Origin: an uncultured Collinsella sp.
Lineage (GTDB): Bacteria > Actinomycetota > Coriobacteriia > Coriobacteriales > Coriobacteriaceae
Direction of reading: 5' to 3'
Assembly (NCBI GenBank): GCA_905197665.1
Contig: CAJJZP010000005.1
Span: 62,001 to 126,000 of the forward strand
DNA: 64,000 nucleotides
The position numbers and the translations under genes are program-made. Below the pieces are notes generated by a model that was not told the DNA's origin, ran no database searches, and saw only the letters and a list, made by a program, of their open reading frames with translations. This document shows, piece after piece, positions 16,780 through 24,776 of this stretch. Each line of letters starts with the position of its first letter. Position 1 is the stretch's first letter.

Positions 16780-18249
16780 TTAGTAACCCTGGCCGTAGCC
16801 TTGACCCTGGCCCTGGCCCTGCTGGCCCAGCAGCTCCTCCAGGTACTGGCGCAGCTGCTCGTCGGTAATACCGCCGTTGCCGGTGTCGGTCGAACTGTCG
16901 TCCTGCTGCTGGTTCTGCAGCTCCTCGTCGGAGCCCAGCTCGACGGTGACCTTCTTCTCTTCCTTGCCGCGCATGAGCGTGATCTCGACCTTCTCGCCCA
17001 CCTCGTGGCTGCGCAGCGCGATGATCAGGCCGTCGGCGCTCGAAATCTCATCGTCGCCCAGCTTGGTGATGACGTCGCCCTCCTGAATGCCGGCCTTGGC
17101 GGCAGGACCGTCCTCAACGACGCTCGCCACATACGCGCCGCTATCGGTGCTCAACTTGTTGGTGCGGGCGTTAAGCGCATTGACGCTCGAAAGCGTAGCG
17201 CCCATGTACGGATGCACCGGCGTCTTACCGTCGATGATCTGGTCGGCAATGTTCTTGGCGTAGTTAACGGGAATAGCAAAGCCCACGCCCGAGCTGGAGC
17301 CCGAGTAGCTCTCGATGAGCGAGTTGATGCCCACCAGCTCACCATTGTCGTTAACGAGCGCGCCACCGGAGTTGCCCGGGTTGATGGCGGCATCGGTCTG
17401 GATCATGTTGGCATAGATGGTGTTACCGCTGGTAGAGCTCATGGCCGTGGAGCGATACAGCGCCGACACAATGCCCGTGGAGACAGACTGCTCATTGCCA
17501 AACGGCGAACCGATCGCCATGACCCACTCGCCCACGTTGAGCTTGGAGGAGTCGCCGATCTCGATCGGGGTGAGCTTGGAAGCATCGGCGTCCTTGAGCT
17601 TGATGACGGCCAGGTCGCTCGAGGCATCGTTGCCCACGAACTCGGCCTCGTACGTAGTGCCGTCATCCATGGTCACCACGTACTGATCGTAGCCATCGAC
17701 CACGTGGTTGTTGGTGAGAATGTGGCCCTCAGTATCGAGTACTACGCCCGAGCCGACGCTGCCCGAGTTATTCGAATCGTCAGCAGACTGCGAAAGTGAG
17801 CCATTCTGGCTACCGCTCGAAGTAGCGGTAATGGAGACCACAGAGGGCAGGGCCTTGGCAGAAACGGCCTCGGCCAGCGTGGTGTCCTCGGAATCAATCG
17901 TAATCTTTTGCGTCGACGAACCCGAAGCGCCCGCCGTCACGGCATTCTTGCCACCGCCGATATCGAGCGTGCCGCTCATAATGAGTGCAATGACCAGCAG
18001 GGCACCACATGCGCAGCCGGCAAGCGCTGTAATAAAGATCGGCAGCTTTTTGGTCTTGGTCTTGACCACCGTGTGCTTGTTCACGACCTGTTGGCCGCCC
18101 AGCGGCTTGCCGGTCTGCGTATCGTAGGCCTGCACGTAGGGAATGTTGTTGCCGTCGGCAGGCGTCGACTCCACCTGCACGCGCGGCTGCTGCTGAGTCT
18201 CGCCGGCATTGCCAACATCCTGGGGACGCTGGGAATCGTTCTCGCTCAT
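16780..18249 (-). CDS. HtrA/DegP-like membrane-anchored serine protease with PDZ domain
   Basis: A 489-residue protein. A Gln/Asn-rich cytoplasmic N-terminus (1-66) leads to one membrane segment (about 69-92), then an extracytoplasmic trypsin-like domain with the full catalytic triad: His182 in LTNNHVV, Asp212 in SSDLAVIKL and Ser294 in NPGNSGGAL. A PDZ domain follows (about 355-450, AYVASVVEDGPAAKAGIQEGD), and the protein ends in a Gly-Gln repeat tail (GQGQGQGYGQGY). It should degrade or refold damaged envelope proteins. The start is ATG 18249 (MSENDSQRPQ) with AAAGGAT upstream. Confidence 0.92.
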   Translation of the reverse strand: MSENDSQRPQDVGNAGETQQQPRVQVESTPADGNNIPYVQAYDTQTGKPLGGQQVVNKHTVVKTKTKKLPIFITALAGCACGALLVIALIMSGTLDIGGGKNAVTAGASGSSTQKITIDSEDTTLAEAVSAKALPSVVSITATSSGSQNGSLSQSADDSNNSGSVGSGVVLDTEGHILTNNHVVDGYDQYVVTMDDGTTYEAEFVGNDASSDLAVIKLKDADASKLTPIEIGDSSKLNVGEWVMAIGSPFGNEQSVSTGIVSALYRSTAMSSTSGNTIYANMIQTDAAINPGNSGGALVNDNGELVGINSLIESYSGSSSGVGFAIPVNYAKNIADQIIDGKTPVHPYMGATLSSVNALNARTNKLSTDSGAYVASVVEDGPAAKAGIQEGDVITKLGDDEISSADGLIIALRSHEVGEKVEITLMRGKEEKKVTVELGSDEELQNQQQDDSSTDTGNGGITDEQLRQYLEELLGQQGQGQGQGYGQGY

Positions 18250-18422
18250 AGCTGCGATCCTTTCGTCAAATAACCAAAGGCCCGCCAAACACCGTGGCGG
18301 GCCATCATTGTTCACGTTGAGTTGTACCCCAAGCTGGGCAGTCCCGAGCACTAGATGCCAAGATTTCAGCTTTGCTTAAGTAATGACATGCTTATAGGCC
18401 AATTCGTTTTACGCCGTCATGT

Positions 18423-18656
18423 CTATTCGATATAACAGTCGATAGCAAAACCCACGGCTTCGCTCTCTGGCGTGAAAATAGTCTCTCTGCTTCTTGTTCG
18501 CGTTTTTTCATTGCCATTTTCATCTCTGACCACCGCGCCAACCACGAGCGCCAATCGCTTCCGAGCGTCCGGCAGCTCCAAGGCTTCCGCCATCCCAGCT
18601 CGCATCAAAATGGGAGCTCCTGCCATCAGGCCTAAGAACTGTTTTCCATCAATCAT
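18423..18656 (-). CDS. Small hypothetical protein
   Basis: A 77-residue protein beginning MIDGKQFLGLMAGAPILMRAGMAEALELPDARKRLALVVGAV. It has mixed charge, no membrane segment and no recognised family. Its start codon is only three bases past the stop of the preceding membrane protein, with AGGGGA upstream, so the two are probably co-translated. Composition is less GC-rich than the neighbouring genes. Confidence 0.55.
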   Translation of the reverse strand: MIDGKQFLGLMAGAPILMRAGMAEALELPDARKRLALVVGAVVRDENGNEKTRTRSRETIFTPESEAVGFAIDCYIE

Positions 18657-18659
18657 TCT

Positions 18660-19022
18660 TCATTCCCCTGGTCTGCTTGATTTGGCTTTCTCGGCTGAAT
18701 GGGGATATAGAACAGTCCCGTCAAGTTCCTTATCTTCCACAAAAACTAGAATCCATTTTTCACCTGCCTTCAACCCTGCAACATATCCGGAACTTGACTT
18801 GCGGCGCATATCGATCTTTTTATGGCAACCACTTGGCATCAACGCCTCAAATTGCCCGTTATGAACATCCGATAGAGTGCGAACTTCGATCGCAACAACC
18901 GTGTCGTTTTCTCCCCCATTAGTCGCCCCTAGCAGGGACAAACTCACTGCAGCGACCAAGGCAAGGAAAAGAACCAATAGGGGTATTGCCCTTCGAATGA
19001 ACTTGTCGCCGTTCACGAGCAC
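18660..19022 (-). CDS. Small hypothetical protein with one N-terminal membrane segment
   Basis: A 120-residue protein. I choose GTG 19022 because AAGGGG lies five bases upstream; an in-frame TTG is 15 bases earlier. After DKFIRRA comes a hydrophobic segment IPLLVLFLALVAAVSLSLLG, then a polar domain outside the membrane containing SGCHKKIDMRRKSSSGYVAGLKAGEKWILVFVED. That part reads like a small beta-rich domain. No family was recognised. The gene follows a decayed peptidase gene by two bases and precedes the 77-residue gene by three, so the three once formed an operon. Confidence 0.55.
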   Translation of the reverse strand: MLVNGDKFIRRAIPLLVLFLALVAAVSLSLLGATNGGENDTVVAIEVRTLSDVHNGQFEALMPSGCHKKIDMRRKSSSGYVAGLKAGEKWILVFVEDKELDGTVLYPHSAEKAKSSRPGE

Positions 19023-19024
19023 AA

Positions 19025-19343
19025 TCACCCCTTGCAATATGTTCCGTCGTGAGCCGTGTAAATTGATACGTCATATGGAAGAAACTGCAGCCGGTTTGTC
19101 TATCCATTCCAAACCACAAGCAGGTACTTCTTGGCATTTGAGTATGTGTTATACATTGCCACATAGCCCACAACTGCCATTGCGTGCCCGCTGCCATTTG
19201 ACCGGAGCCCCCCGGAGAAAACATTGCCGAAACGCGCATGCGTAGGTTTTCGCCTCTTTGATAACTTTCGCCTGCGTTGGCGTTATCATTCCCGAAATCG
19301 TTTTGCTCGCATCAACAACGTAATCCCATTTATACAAATCCAT
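19025..19343 (-). pseudogene. Decayed papain/C39-like cysteine peptidase
   Basis: The first frame reads MDLYKWDYVVDASKTISGM and TPTQAKVIKEAKTYA, then a frameshift near 19222-19235 moves to another frame: RFGNVFSGGLRSNGSGHAM then AVVGYVAMYNTYSNAKKYL and LVVWNG, a TAG near 19112 (probably once Trp), then TNRLQFLPYDVSIYTAHDG and a TGA at 19025. The GHAMAVVGY element is the catalytic His motif of papain-like and C39-like cysteine peptidases, and LLVVWNG fits the following Asn/Asp strand. The region with the catalytic Cys is missing upstream. Two disruptions plus a missing 5' end point to a dead gene. Confidence 0.5.
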
Positions 19344-19446
19344 GGCAAGTAACTAAATGTTATTCGCCAGATAGTGCTATACGCTTGATATTGTTTTTAC
19401 TGACGCACTTTCAGTCGGTAAAAGGTATGATTCTTGCCACAAGCGA

Positions 19447-19475
19447 GAAAAGGGCACCGAAAAACTCCGGTGCCC
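19447..19475 (-). terminator. Intrinsic terminator after the GlnR-like regulator
   Basis: On the minus strand GGGCACCG pairs with CGGTGCCC across GAGTTTTT, followed by TTTTC, about 20 bases after the stop codon at 19497. Confidence 0.85.
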
Positions 19476-19496
19476 TGTATCGTCTTCTGGTTATCC

Positions 19497-20159
19497 CTAG
19501 TCCTTAAACAGATAGCCCACGCCGCGGACGGTGGTGATGTGTGCCGCGATCTGCGGGCCCACCTTGGAGCGGATGCGTCGGATATGCACGTCGACGGTGC
19601 GCGTACCGCCGCAGTACTCAAAGCCCCACACGCGGTGCAGCAGCACCTCGCGGCTGTAGGCGCGGTTGGGGTGCGTCGCCAAAAAGCTCAGCAGCGAGTA
19701 CTCCATCAGCGTCAGGTCGATGGGCTCGTTATCGAGCGTCACCTGGTAGGTAGCCAAGTTGATCTCGAGGTTATCGATGTTGAGCACATCGTCGGCGGTA
19801 ACGGTCTCCTCCTCGCCCATCAGGCGCTGCGCACGAGCCTTGAGCTCGTTGGGCGTCGCCGTGGGGCATACAAAGTCGGCATGCGCGTGATTGGGCAGGC
19901 GCAAGGTACCGAGCGCCTCGTCGTCGACGATCACCAACATGGGAACGCCACCGCGGTCGTCAAGCCACTTGGCAATCTGATCGATGCGGTCGCTGCGGAT
20001 GCCATCGGAATCGAGAATCAGCAGGTCAAAGTCGTGCGCCGCAGTCGGCGAATCGGGAGTAGCCAGGCTCACCTCGACACCCAGGGTGGTCGTCAAGCTG
20101 CGGGCAAACTCGTGGAAGCGCGTCGTGCGCGCCATGAACAGGGCACTCTTTTCGGACAT
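19497..20159 (-). CDS. Orphan OmpR-type response regulator, GlnR-like
   Basis: A 220-residue protein with an N-terminal receiver-like domain (1-115) and a C-terminal winged helix (about 125-220: LTLMEYSLLSFLATHPNRAYSR, GGTRTVDVHIRRIRSKVG, TTVRGVGYLF). The receiver is atypical. The acidic pair near residue 8 is absent, the usual Lys is not at its place, and only the acidic stretch LLILDSDG (Asp50/Asp52) remains. Actinobacterial GlnR, the nitrogen regulator, has the same orphan, phosphorylation-independent design. Position 50 bases downstream of glnA and no histidine kinase nearby support a GlnR role. Start ATG 20159 has GGAGG upstream. The GlnR assignment is an inference. Confidence 0.75.
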   Translation of the reverse strand: MSEKSALFMARTTRFHEFARSLTTTLGVEVSLATPDSPTAAHDFDLLILDSDGIRSDRIDQIAKWLDDRGGVPMLVIVDDEALGTLRLPNHAHADFVCPTATPNELKARAQRLMGEEETVTADDVLNIDNLEINLATYQVTLDNEPIDLTLMEYSLLSFLATHPNRAYSREVLLHRVWGFEYCGGTRTVDVHIRRIRSKVGPQIAAHITTVRGVGYLFKD

Positions 20160-20209
20160 ATCGGCCTCCAAGGAAATGAGCTCAATCGTACTGGAACAAG
20201 CCAGCGCGA

Positions 20210-21547
20210 TTAGGAGTTCGCCAGGTAGTGCTTGATCTCCCACTCGGTGATCGTAGACTCAAACTTATGCCACTCGTCGCGCTTCTTTTTAAGGAAGAAG
20301 CTGTGGATGTGCTCGCCGAGGGCATCCTTCATAAACTGCGAGTCCTCAAAGACGTCGAGTGCCTCTTTAAGCGAGCGCGGCAGCGGCGTGTAACCGGCCT
20401 CAAGCATCTGACGGCCGGTGAGCTTGAGCGTCTCGGCCGTGGCCTCGGGCGGGAGTTCCAGCTTGCGCTCGATGCCGTCGAGACCGGCTGCCAGCGTAAC
20501 GGCGTTGACCAGGTACGGGTTGGCCATGGGATCGGGGCTGCGAAGCTCGATGCGCGTGGACAGCTGCTTGCCGGGCTTGTAGACCGGAATGCGAATCATG
20601 CTTGCGCGGTTGCGCAGGCCCCACGTGGCGTACTGCGGCACGGAGTCGCCGCCCGTGGTGATGCGTTTGTACGAATTGACCGTGGGGTTGGTGATGGCGC
20701 TGATCTCGCGCGCGTGCGCCAGGATGCCGGCCATATAGTGCTTGGCGATATCGGAAAGATGGTACCTCTCGTCGTCCTCGCCCCAAAAGACGTTGTTGCC
20801 GTCGTGGTCGAACAGCGACTGATGCAAAAACATGGCGCTGCCATCCTCGCCCGCCAACGGCTTGGGCATAAAGGAGGCGTGGCAACCGCTCTCGTAAGCT
20901 TGCTGTTTAATGATGAGCTTGGCCGTGGTAATGGCGTCGGACATGCTCAGGGCCTCGGCGTGGCGCAGGCTCATGCCGTGCTGCGAGCGACCGGCGGCGT
21001 GGAAGGTGTACTCCACGGGCACGGACATCTTCTCGAGCGTAAGGACCGTGTTGCGGCGCAGGTCGCGCGCGGCGTCGCTCACCGAAAGATCGAAGTAGCC
21101 CACGTTGTCGAGCGGCTCGGGCGTGCGCTCGTCGGGGAAATAGTAGTACTCCAGCTCGGCACCAACGTTGAGCAGATAGCCGGCCTTCTCGGCCTTATGG
21201 AACATGCGGCGCAGCGCAGCGCGCGGGTCGCCGGCGAAGGGCTCGCGATCGGGAGTGCACACGTCGCAGAACACACGGGCGACGCCGTTGTGGCTCGGAC
21301 GCCACGGCAAAATCTGGAAGGTCGAGGCATCAGGGAACGCCAGCATGTCGGCTTCCTCGGGCGTGGCAAAGCCCTCGATGGCCGAGCCGTCAAAGCCAAT
21401 GCCCTCCTCAAATGCGACCTCGAGGTCCTCGGGGCTGATGGCAAAGTTCTTGAGGCGGCCGAGAATGTCGACAAACCACAGACGCACAAAGCGGATGTCA
21501 CGCTGTTCTACGGAGCGGAGTACGTAATCGATGTTCTGCTGGTTCAT
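20210..21547 (-). CDS. glnA: Type I glutamine synthetase homologue with altered metal sites
   Basis: A 445-residue protein that aligns along its length with type I-alpha glutamine synthetases (glutamate + ammonia + ATP to glutamine). The N-terminal latch FDGSAIEGF, GAELEYYYF (Glu131, Glu133), NPTVNSYKR and STRIELRSPDPMANPYL (Glu334) are kept. But the segment usually read as HHEVAPSQHEIDLRYA is FHAAGRSQHGMSLRHA: the two n1 metal glutamates are replaced by Ala184 and Gly191. In GSGMHVHQS the n2 His is Phe240. The mobile-flap Glu region (TTGGDSVPQ) is also changed. Start ATG 21547 has AAAGGGGAG. It lacks the adenylylation Tyr, like I-alpha enzymes. It may be a pseudoenzyme, a regulator or an enzyme with another substrate. 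Confidence 0.8.
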   Translation of the reverse strand: MNQQNIDYVLRSVEQRDIRFVRLWFVDILGRLKNFAISPEDLEVAFEEGIGFDGSAIEGFATPEEADMLAFPDASTFQILPWRPSHNGVARVFCDVCTPDREPFAGDPRAALRRMFHKAEKAGYLLNVGAELEYYYFPDERTPEPLDNVGYFDLSVSDAARDLRRNTVLTLEKMSVPVEYTFHAAGRSQHGMSLRHAEALSMSDAITTAKLIIKQQAYESGCHASFMPKPLAGEDGSAMFLHQSLFDHDGNNVFWGEDDERYHLSDIAKHYMAGILAHAREISAITNPTVNSYKRITTGGDSVPQYATWGLRNRASMIRIPVYKPGKQLSTRIELRSPDPMANPYLVNAVTLAAGLDGIERKLELPPEATAETLKLTGRQMLEAGYTPLPRSLKEALDVFEDSQFMKDALGEHIHSFFLKKKRDEWHKFESTITEWEIKHYLANS

Positions 21548-21612
21548 GTCGCTCCCCTTTCTTTCGGGCGGGTTTCGACTGGTCTATACCGCAGATACTA
21601 TCGCAGAAAAAT

Positions 21613-21628
21613 GTTTCCGCAGGGTTAA
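21613..21628 (-). promoter_or_regulatory. Candidate GlnR box upstream of glnA
   Basis: On the minus strand TTAAC-N6-GAAAC lies 66-81 bases upstream of the glnA start. The actinobacterial GlnR consensus unit is GTnAC-N6-GAAAC, so nine of the ten defined positions or close to it match. A second unit is not obvious. Confidence 0.4.
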
Positions 21629-21681
21629 AGCGTATCAAGCGCTCAAAAAACGTGCGCGAACAGGCGGTCACGAACGAATGG

Positions 21682-22053
21682 CTAGCGTTCAGATTCGGAA
21701 ACAATTTGCCTACACGCTCGTTCCAGCGCTGGGAACTCCATCGTCACCGCATCCCAAACAACCGATCGGTCGACATTGCCGTAATCATGCGCGAGGTAAT
21801 TTCTCATGCCGATAATTCCACGCCACTCAATTTCGGGATGAAGCCGCTGCGAGCGTTCCGACAACTTGCCCGCTTCTTCCGTCACCCTAAGCGCGCACAT
21901 CAAAAGGGAGTCCGCCAACGCCCTCGTCCGCACGTCATTCGCATGCAGAAACTGGTCCTCGGTGATATCAAAAGCCTTGATGCGCTCGTTCGTTTCAGAG
22001 ATGGCGTCCAAGACCTCTTGGGCGCGGAGGCCGTCTGACTTACGCGCGATCAT
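21682..22053 (-). CDS. hepT: HepT-like HEPN ribonuclease toxin
   Basis: A 123-residue DUF86 protein. The HEPN RNase signature RX4HXY is present as RNYLAHDY (Arg84, His89, Tyr91). In characterised systems HepT cleaves RNA and is silenced when MntA adds AMP to the signature Tyr. The start ATG 22053, with GAAGGAG upstream, overlaps the end of the antitoxin gene by 14 bases, so the two are translated together, antitoxin first. The length is normal for the family. Confidence 0.88.
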   Translation of the reverse strand: MIARKSDGLRAQEVLDAISETNERIKAFDITEDQFLHANDVRTRALADSLLMCALRVTEEAGKLSERSQRLHPEIEWRGIIGMRNYLAHDYGNVDRSVVWDAVTMEFPALERACRQIVSESER

Positions 22054-22534
22054 AAAGGATCACTCCTTCGCGCTCGATTACCGCGGCAAGATCGGCATCA
22101 AGATGGTCGCTCGAGACAAGATCAACCTGCCTCCCAGTTTCTTTGCGCACCGCCTCGCCGAATGCCGACAACGCGAAAAGGCCAAAGCCCTGATCGCGAT
22201 CGACTTCGAGACGCAAGTCAATGTCACTATCGGCACGCGCGTCGCCACGAGCATACGAGCCAAAAAGAATCACGCTTTTGATGGCGGGAATCGGGCTGGC
22301 CGCCTCACGGACAGCGGACTCAATCTGAGCGGTATCCAAAATGCCCGCCGCGACGCTTCCGCTCGCAGAGCTTTTACCGAGTGAAGGGACAAACGGCAGC
22401 GAACGCTCGCGCAGCATCTGTCTCATAAACATATTGACTGCAACAGACGAAGTCATGCCAAGTTCTTCGCACAGCTCGGCAAATGAATCTTTAATTGACG
22501 AGTCCACTCGCACACTCAGCACAGACGCAGCCAT
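22040..22534 (-). CDS. mntA: MntA-type nucleotidyltransferase antitoxin with N-terminal RelB/DinJ DNA-binding domain
   Basis: A 164-residue fusion. Residues 5-48 (SVRVDSSIKDSFAELCEEL, GMTSSVAVNMF, LRERSLPF) match the ribbon-helix-helix domain of RelB/DinJ antitoxins. Residues 80-164 form a minimal nucleotidyltransferase with GSX10DXD (GSYARGDARADSDID; Asp104, Asp106) and a third Asp138 in GRQVDLV. Such MntA proteins AMPylate HepT. Most MntA proteins lack the ribbon-helix-helix part, which here could give DNA-binding autoregulation of the operon. Start ATG 22534 with AGGAGG. Just upstream lies GACAATGTC, a near-palindrome that could be its operator. Confidence 0.85.
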   Translation of the reverse strand: MAASVLSVRVDSSIKDSFAELCEELGMTSSVAVNMFMRQMLRERSLPFVPSLGKSSASGSVAAGILDTAQIESAVREAASPIPAIKSVILFGSYARGDARADSDIDLRLEVDRDQGFGLFALSAFGEAVRKETGRQVDLVSSDHLDADLAAVIEREGVILYDRA

Positions 22535-22576
22535 GGATACCTCCTGTATGACATTGTCTATATATTATCACACAAA

Positions 22577-23599
22577 CTAGCGTGAGGTCGATGCGCGGTG
22601 TTCGATGTGACCGGGGACTTCGATGCGCTTAGGGGCGAGCTTTGCGGCATCGCCCACCGTAGTGGTAACGATGTCGATGCGCTCGGAGAGACGCTCGACT
22701 ACGCGCTCGGCAATGGTGAGGGTGTCCTGCGCGGCCGTGGTCACACCGCCAAAGAGCACGTGGTTCCAGGGGTAATCGTCAAACGTCGCAATCTTAAGGC
22801 CCGCCGGCAACGAGGGGCCGAGCTGGGCCAGCGCCTCGGTCAGACGCAGGAAGACCAGGCCGTTGACGGCAATGAGGCCGAGCTTTTTACCCGCATAGCC
22901 GCTGATGGTCTCGTCCAGGCGACTGACACCCGTGGCGCCACCGTCCGCCAAGGTGACGACCTCGCCCGCAAGACCGCGGCGCGAAAGCTCGTCGGCAAAG
23001 CCCTCGGCGCGCTCGCGACGCACGGGGCTGTCGTCGCTCGCCTCGGTGAGCAGGCACAGGCGCTCGCTGCCCGCAGCGGCCAAGGCGTCTACCAGGCCGG
23101 CGACCAGCTCACGGTTGTTGGAGGTCACCAGATCGACACCGCCGGCGGCAACATCGCGGTCGAGCAGCACAACAGGCAGGCGTCCCGCAGCTGCGACGAT
23201 TGCCTCGTCGTTGCCGCCGCAGGTGTTGACGACCAGGCCGTCCACGCCGGCATCGATAAGTCTAGTGAGCGACTCTGCTTCCTTGGCGGGGTCATTGCCG
23301 CTAATGGCCGTCATAAGCGAGCAGCCGCGCGCGGCGGCGCTAGCGGAAAGCCCTTCGAGCATGGCGCTGGAGAACGGGTTGGTGATGTCGGCCAGAATCA
23401 CGCCGATGAGGTTGGTGCGTGAGCTGCGTAGATTGCGTGCAGCAGCACGTGGGCGATAGCCAGTGCGCTCGATAACCGCCGCGATGCGAGCGCGGGTTTC
23501 CTCGGTCATCTGCCCGGGGCGGTTGTTGAGATAGCGCGAGACCGTGGCCGGGCTCACGCCCGCCTCGGCGGCAATGTCCTTGATTCTCATCTGCGCCAT
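22577..23599 (-). CDS. LacI-family transcriptional regulator
   Basis: A 340-residue regulator. The N-terminal helix-turn-helix MRIKDIAAEAGVSPATVSRYL is followed by the hinge YRPRAAARNLRSSRTNLIGV and a periplasmic-binding-protein-like effector domain (ILADITNPFSSAMLEGL). The start at ATG 23599 has GGGGTG upstream. No sugar transporter or glycosidase lies beside it, so the effector and targets are unknown. A palindrome at 23667-23680 upstream may be its own operator. Confidence 0.9.
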   Translation of the reverse strand: MAQMRIKDIAAEAGVSPATVSRYLNNRPGQMTEETRARIAAVIERTGYRPRAAARNLRSSRTNLIGVILADITNPFSSAMLEGLSASAAARGCSLMTAISGNDPAKEAESLTRLIDAGVDGLVVNTCGGNDEAIVAAAGRLPVVLLDRDVAAGGVDLVTSNNRELVAGLVDALAAAGSERLCLLTEASDDSPVRRERAEGFADELSRRGLAGEVVTLADGGATGVSRLDETISGYAGKKLGLIAVNGLVFLRLTEALAQLGPSLPAGLKIATFDDYPWNHVLFGGVTTAAQDTLTIAERVVERLSERIDIVTTTVGDAAKLAPKRIEVPGHIEHRASTSR

Positions 23600-23666
23600 A
23601 GCGCACCCCGTTTCCCAATTGTCGGCAGTCTGAGCCATTTTAGGCATTTTTTTAAAAATCTCGCTT

Positions 23667-23680
23667 GCAAAACGTTGTAG
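23667..23680. promoter_or_regulatory. Candidate LacI-type operator
   Basis: GCAAAACGTTGTAG has the central CG and partly symmetric arms (AAACGTT) common to LacI/GalR operators. It lies about 70 bases upstream of the LacI-family start. Confidence 0.3.
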
Positions 23681-23724
23681 GTGAGCAGGATCGTTTTTGC
23701 GTCTCGAGCAGATGCGGTGATGGG

Positions 23725-24417
23725 CTAGATAGACGAGTCTTTGGACAGCTCGAAATAGTCGGGATGCAAGGCGATAACCGGGCCCTGCTCCTCGGGCATC
23801 AGGTGCAAGTGCGTCTCTGCCAGGTAGCTCGCCGTGTCGGTATCGCCCCTCTTAATGGCCTCGAGAATCCGACGATGTTGTCGACGAATCGGCTCCCAAT
23901 CCAGATCCTGCGACACCATACGCAACCAGTTGTATCGCTCAAAATGCGTGTTGACGCTCTTCATCCAATCCCACAGCATGTGACGACCGGCAATCTCAAA
24001 ACACGTCTCATGAAACAGGTTATCCAAGTCGAAAAAGCGACGCGTCTCGCTATGGTCGAGCGACTCGGACTCGGCAAGAATCTGCTCGAGCCGATGCTTT
24101 TGCTCGGACGTGGCAGCCGGACAACATTTAATGAGTACGCTTCTTTCGAGTTTCTCGCGCAAGAAACAGGCATTCTCGGCGTGTTCCATGCTGATCTTAG
24201 AGACGTAGGTGCCGCTCTTGGGACGCGTTTCCACCAGCTCTTGCTCGCGCAGGCGCACAAAGGACTCGCGAATTGGCGTGCGCCCGATCCCCGTCTCCTT
24301 TTCCAGACCAATCGCCGAAAGGCGCGTGCCGGGCTTGAGCTCGGCATAGATAATCTTGGAGCGCAGTGCGTTGTATGCCTGATCTTGCAGGCTCTGATAA
24401 TGCTGGTGTTGTTCCAT
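23725..24417 (-). CDS. GntR-family (FadR subfamily) transcriptional regulator
   Basis: A 230-residue regulator. The winged helix (about 5-75) has LSAIGLEKETGIGRTPIRESFVRL and LVETRPKSGTYVS. The C-terminal all-helical FCD domain has FFDLDNLFHETCFEIAG and HRRILEAIKRGDTDTASYLAETHLH, with the His/Asp positions that bind metal and small acids in this subfamily. I choose ATG 24417 because GAGGG lies four bases upstream; an in-frame GTG exists at 24459. No metabolic genes adjoin it, so its target is unknown. Confidence 0.88.
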   Translation of the reverse strand: MEQHQHYQSLQDQAYNALRSKIIYAELKPGTRLSAIGLEKETGIGRTPIRESFVRLREQELVETRPKSGTYVSKISMEHAENACFLREKLERSVLIKCCPAATSEQKHRLEQILAESESLDHSETRRFFDLDNLFHETCFEIAGRHMLWDWMKSVNTHFERYNWLRMVSQDLDWEPIRRQHRRILEAIKRGDTDTASYLAETHLHLMPEEQGPVIALHPDYFELSKDSSI

Positions 24418-24556
24418 AAAGCCCTCGGATGAAGCCCACGGTTTGTCGAATTCCACCACGTAATACTATCGCATCGACACGCCCCAGCTCCCAATCAGTC
24501 TTTTTGGGGCGTGTCTCTTTTAGCTACCCTGGCCCGCAGATCGGCCCCCTTGCCAC

Positions 24557-24705
24557 AAAAGTGGCCCATCTACTACGTTAACACGGATAGCCTCGGCCAT
24601 ACCGAAAACCGTGAAAACAAAACCGCAGGTAGACAGCTTGTCGATTTTCGAAAAAGCCGACTATGGTTGACCCCTGCGGCTTAAACGTAGTAGATAGGCC
24701 CTTTT
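24557..24705. repeat. 149-bp element with about 25-bp terminal inverted repeats
   Basis: The left end AAAAGTGGCCCATCTACTAC then GTTAA (24557-24581) is the inverted match of the right end TTAAACGTAGTAGATAGGCC then CTTTT (24681-24705), with about three differences. A second inner pair, CCGCAGG/CCCTGCGG, makes it a nested palindrome. It has no gene. It could be a miniature mobile element or a structured RNA; no target-site duplication is clear. Confidence 0.65.
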
Positions 24706-24776
24706 CGTGACGCAGCACTACCGCACCCCAAATTGGCACCCCGAGCCTGTTATAAGTTGCTGTGAAATACGGACGG

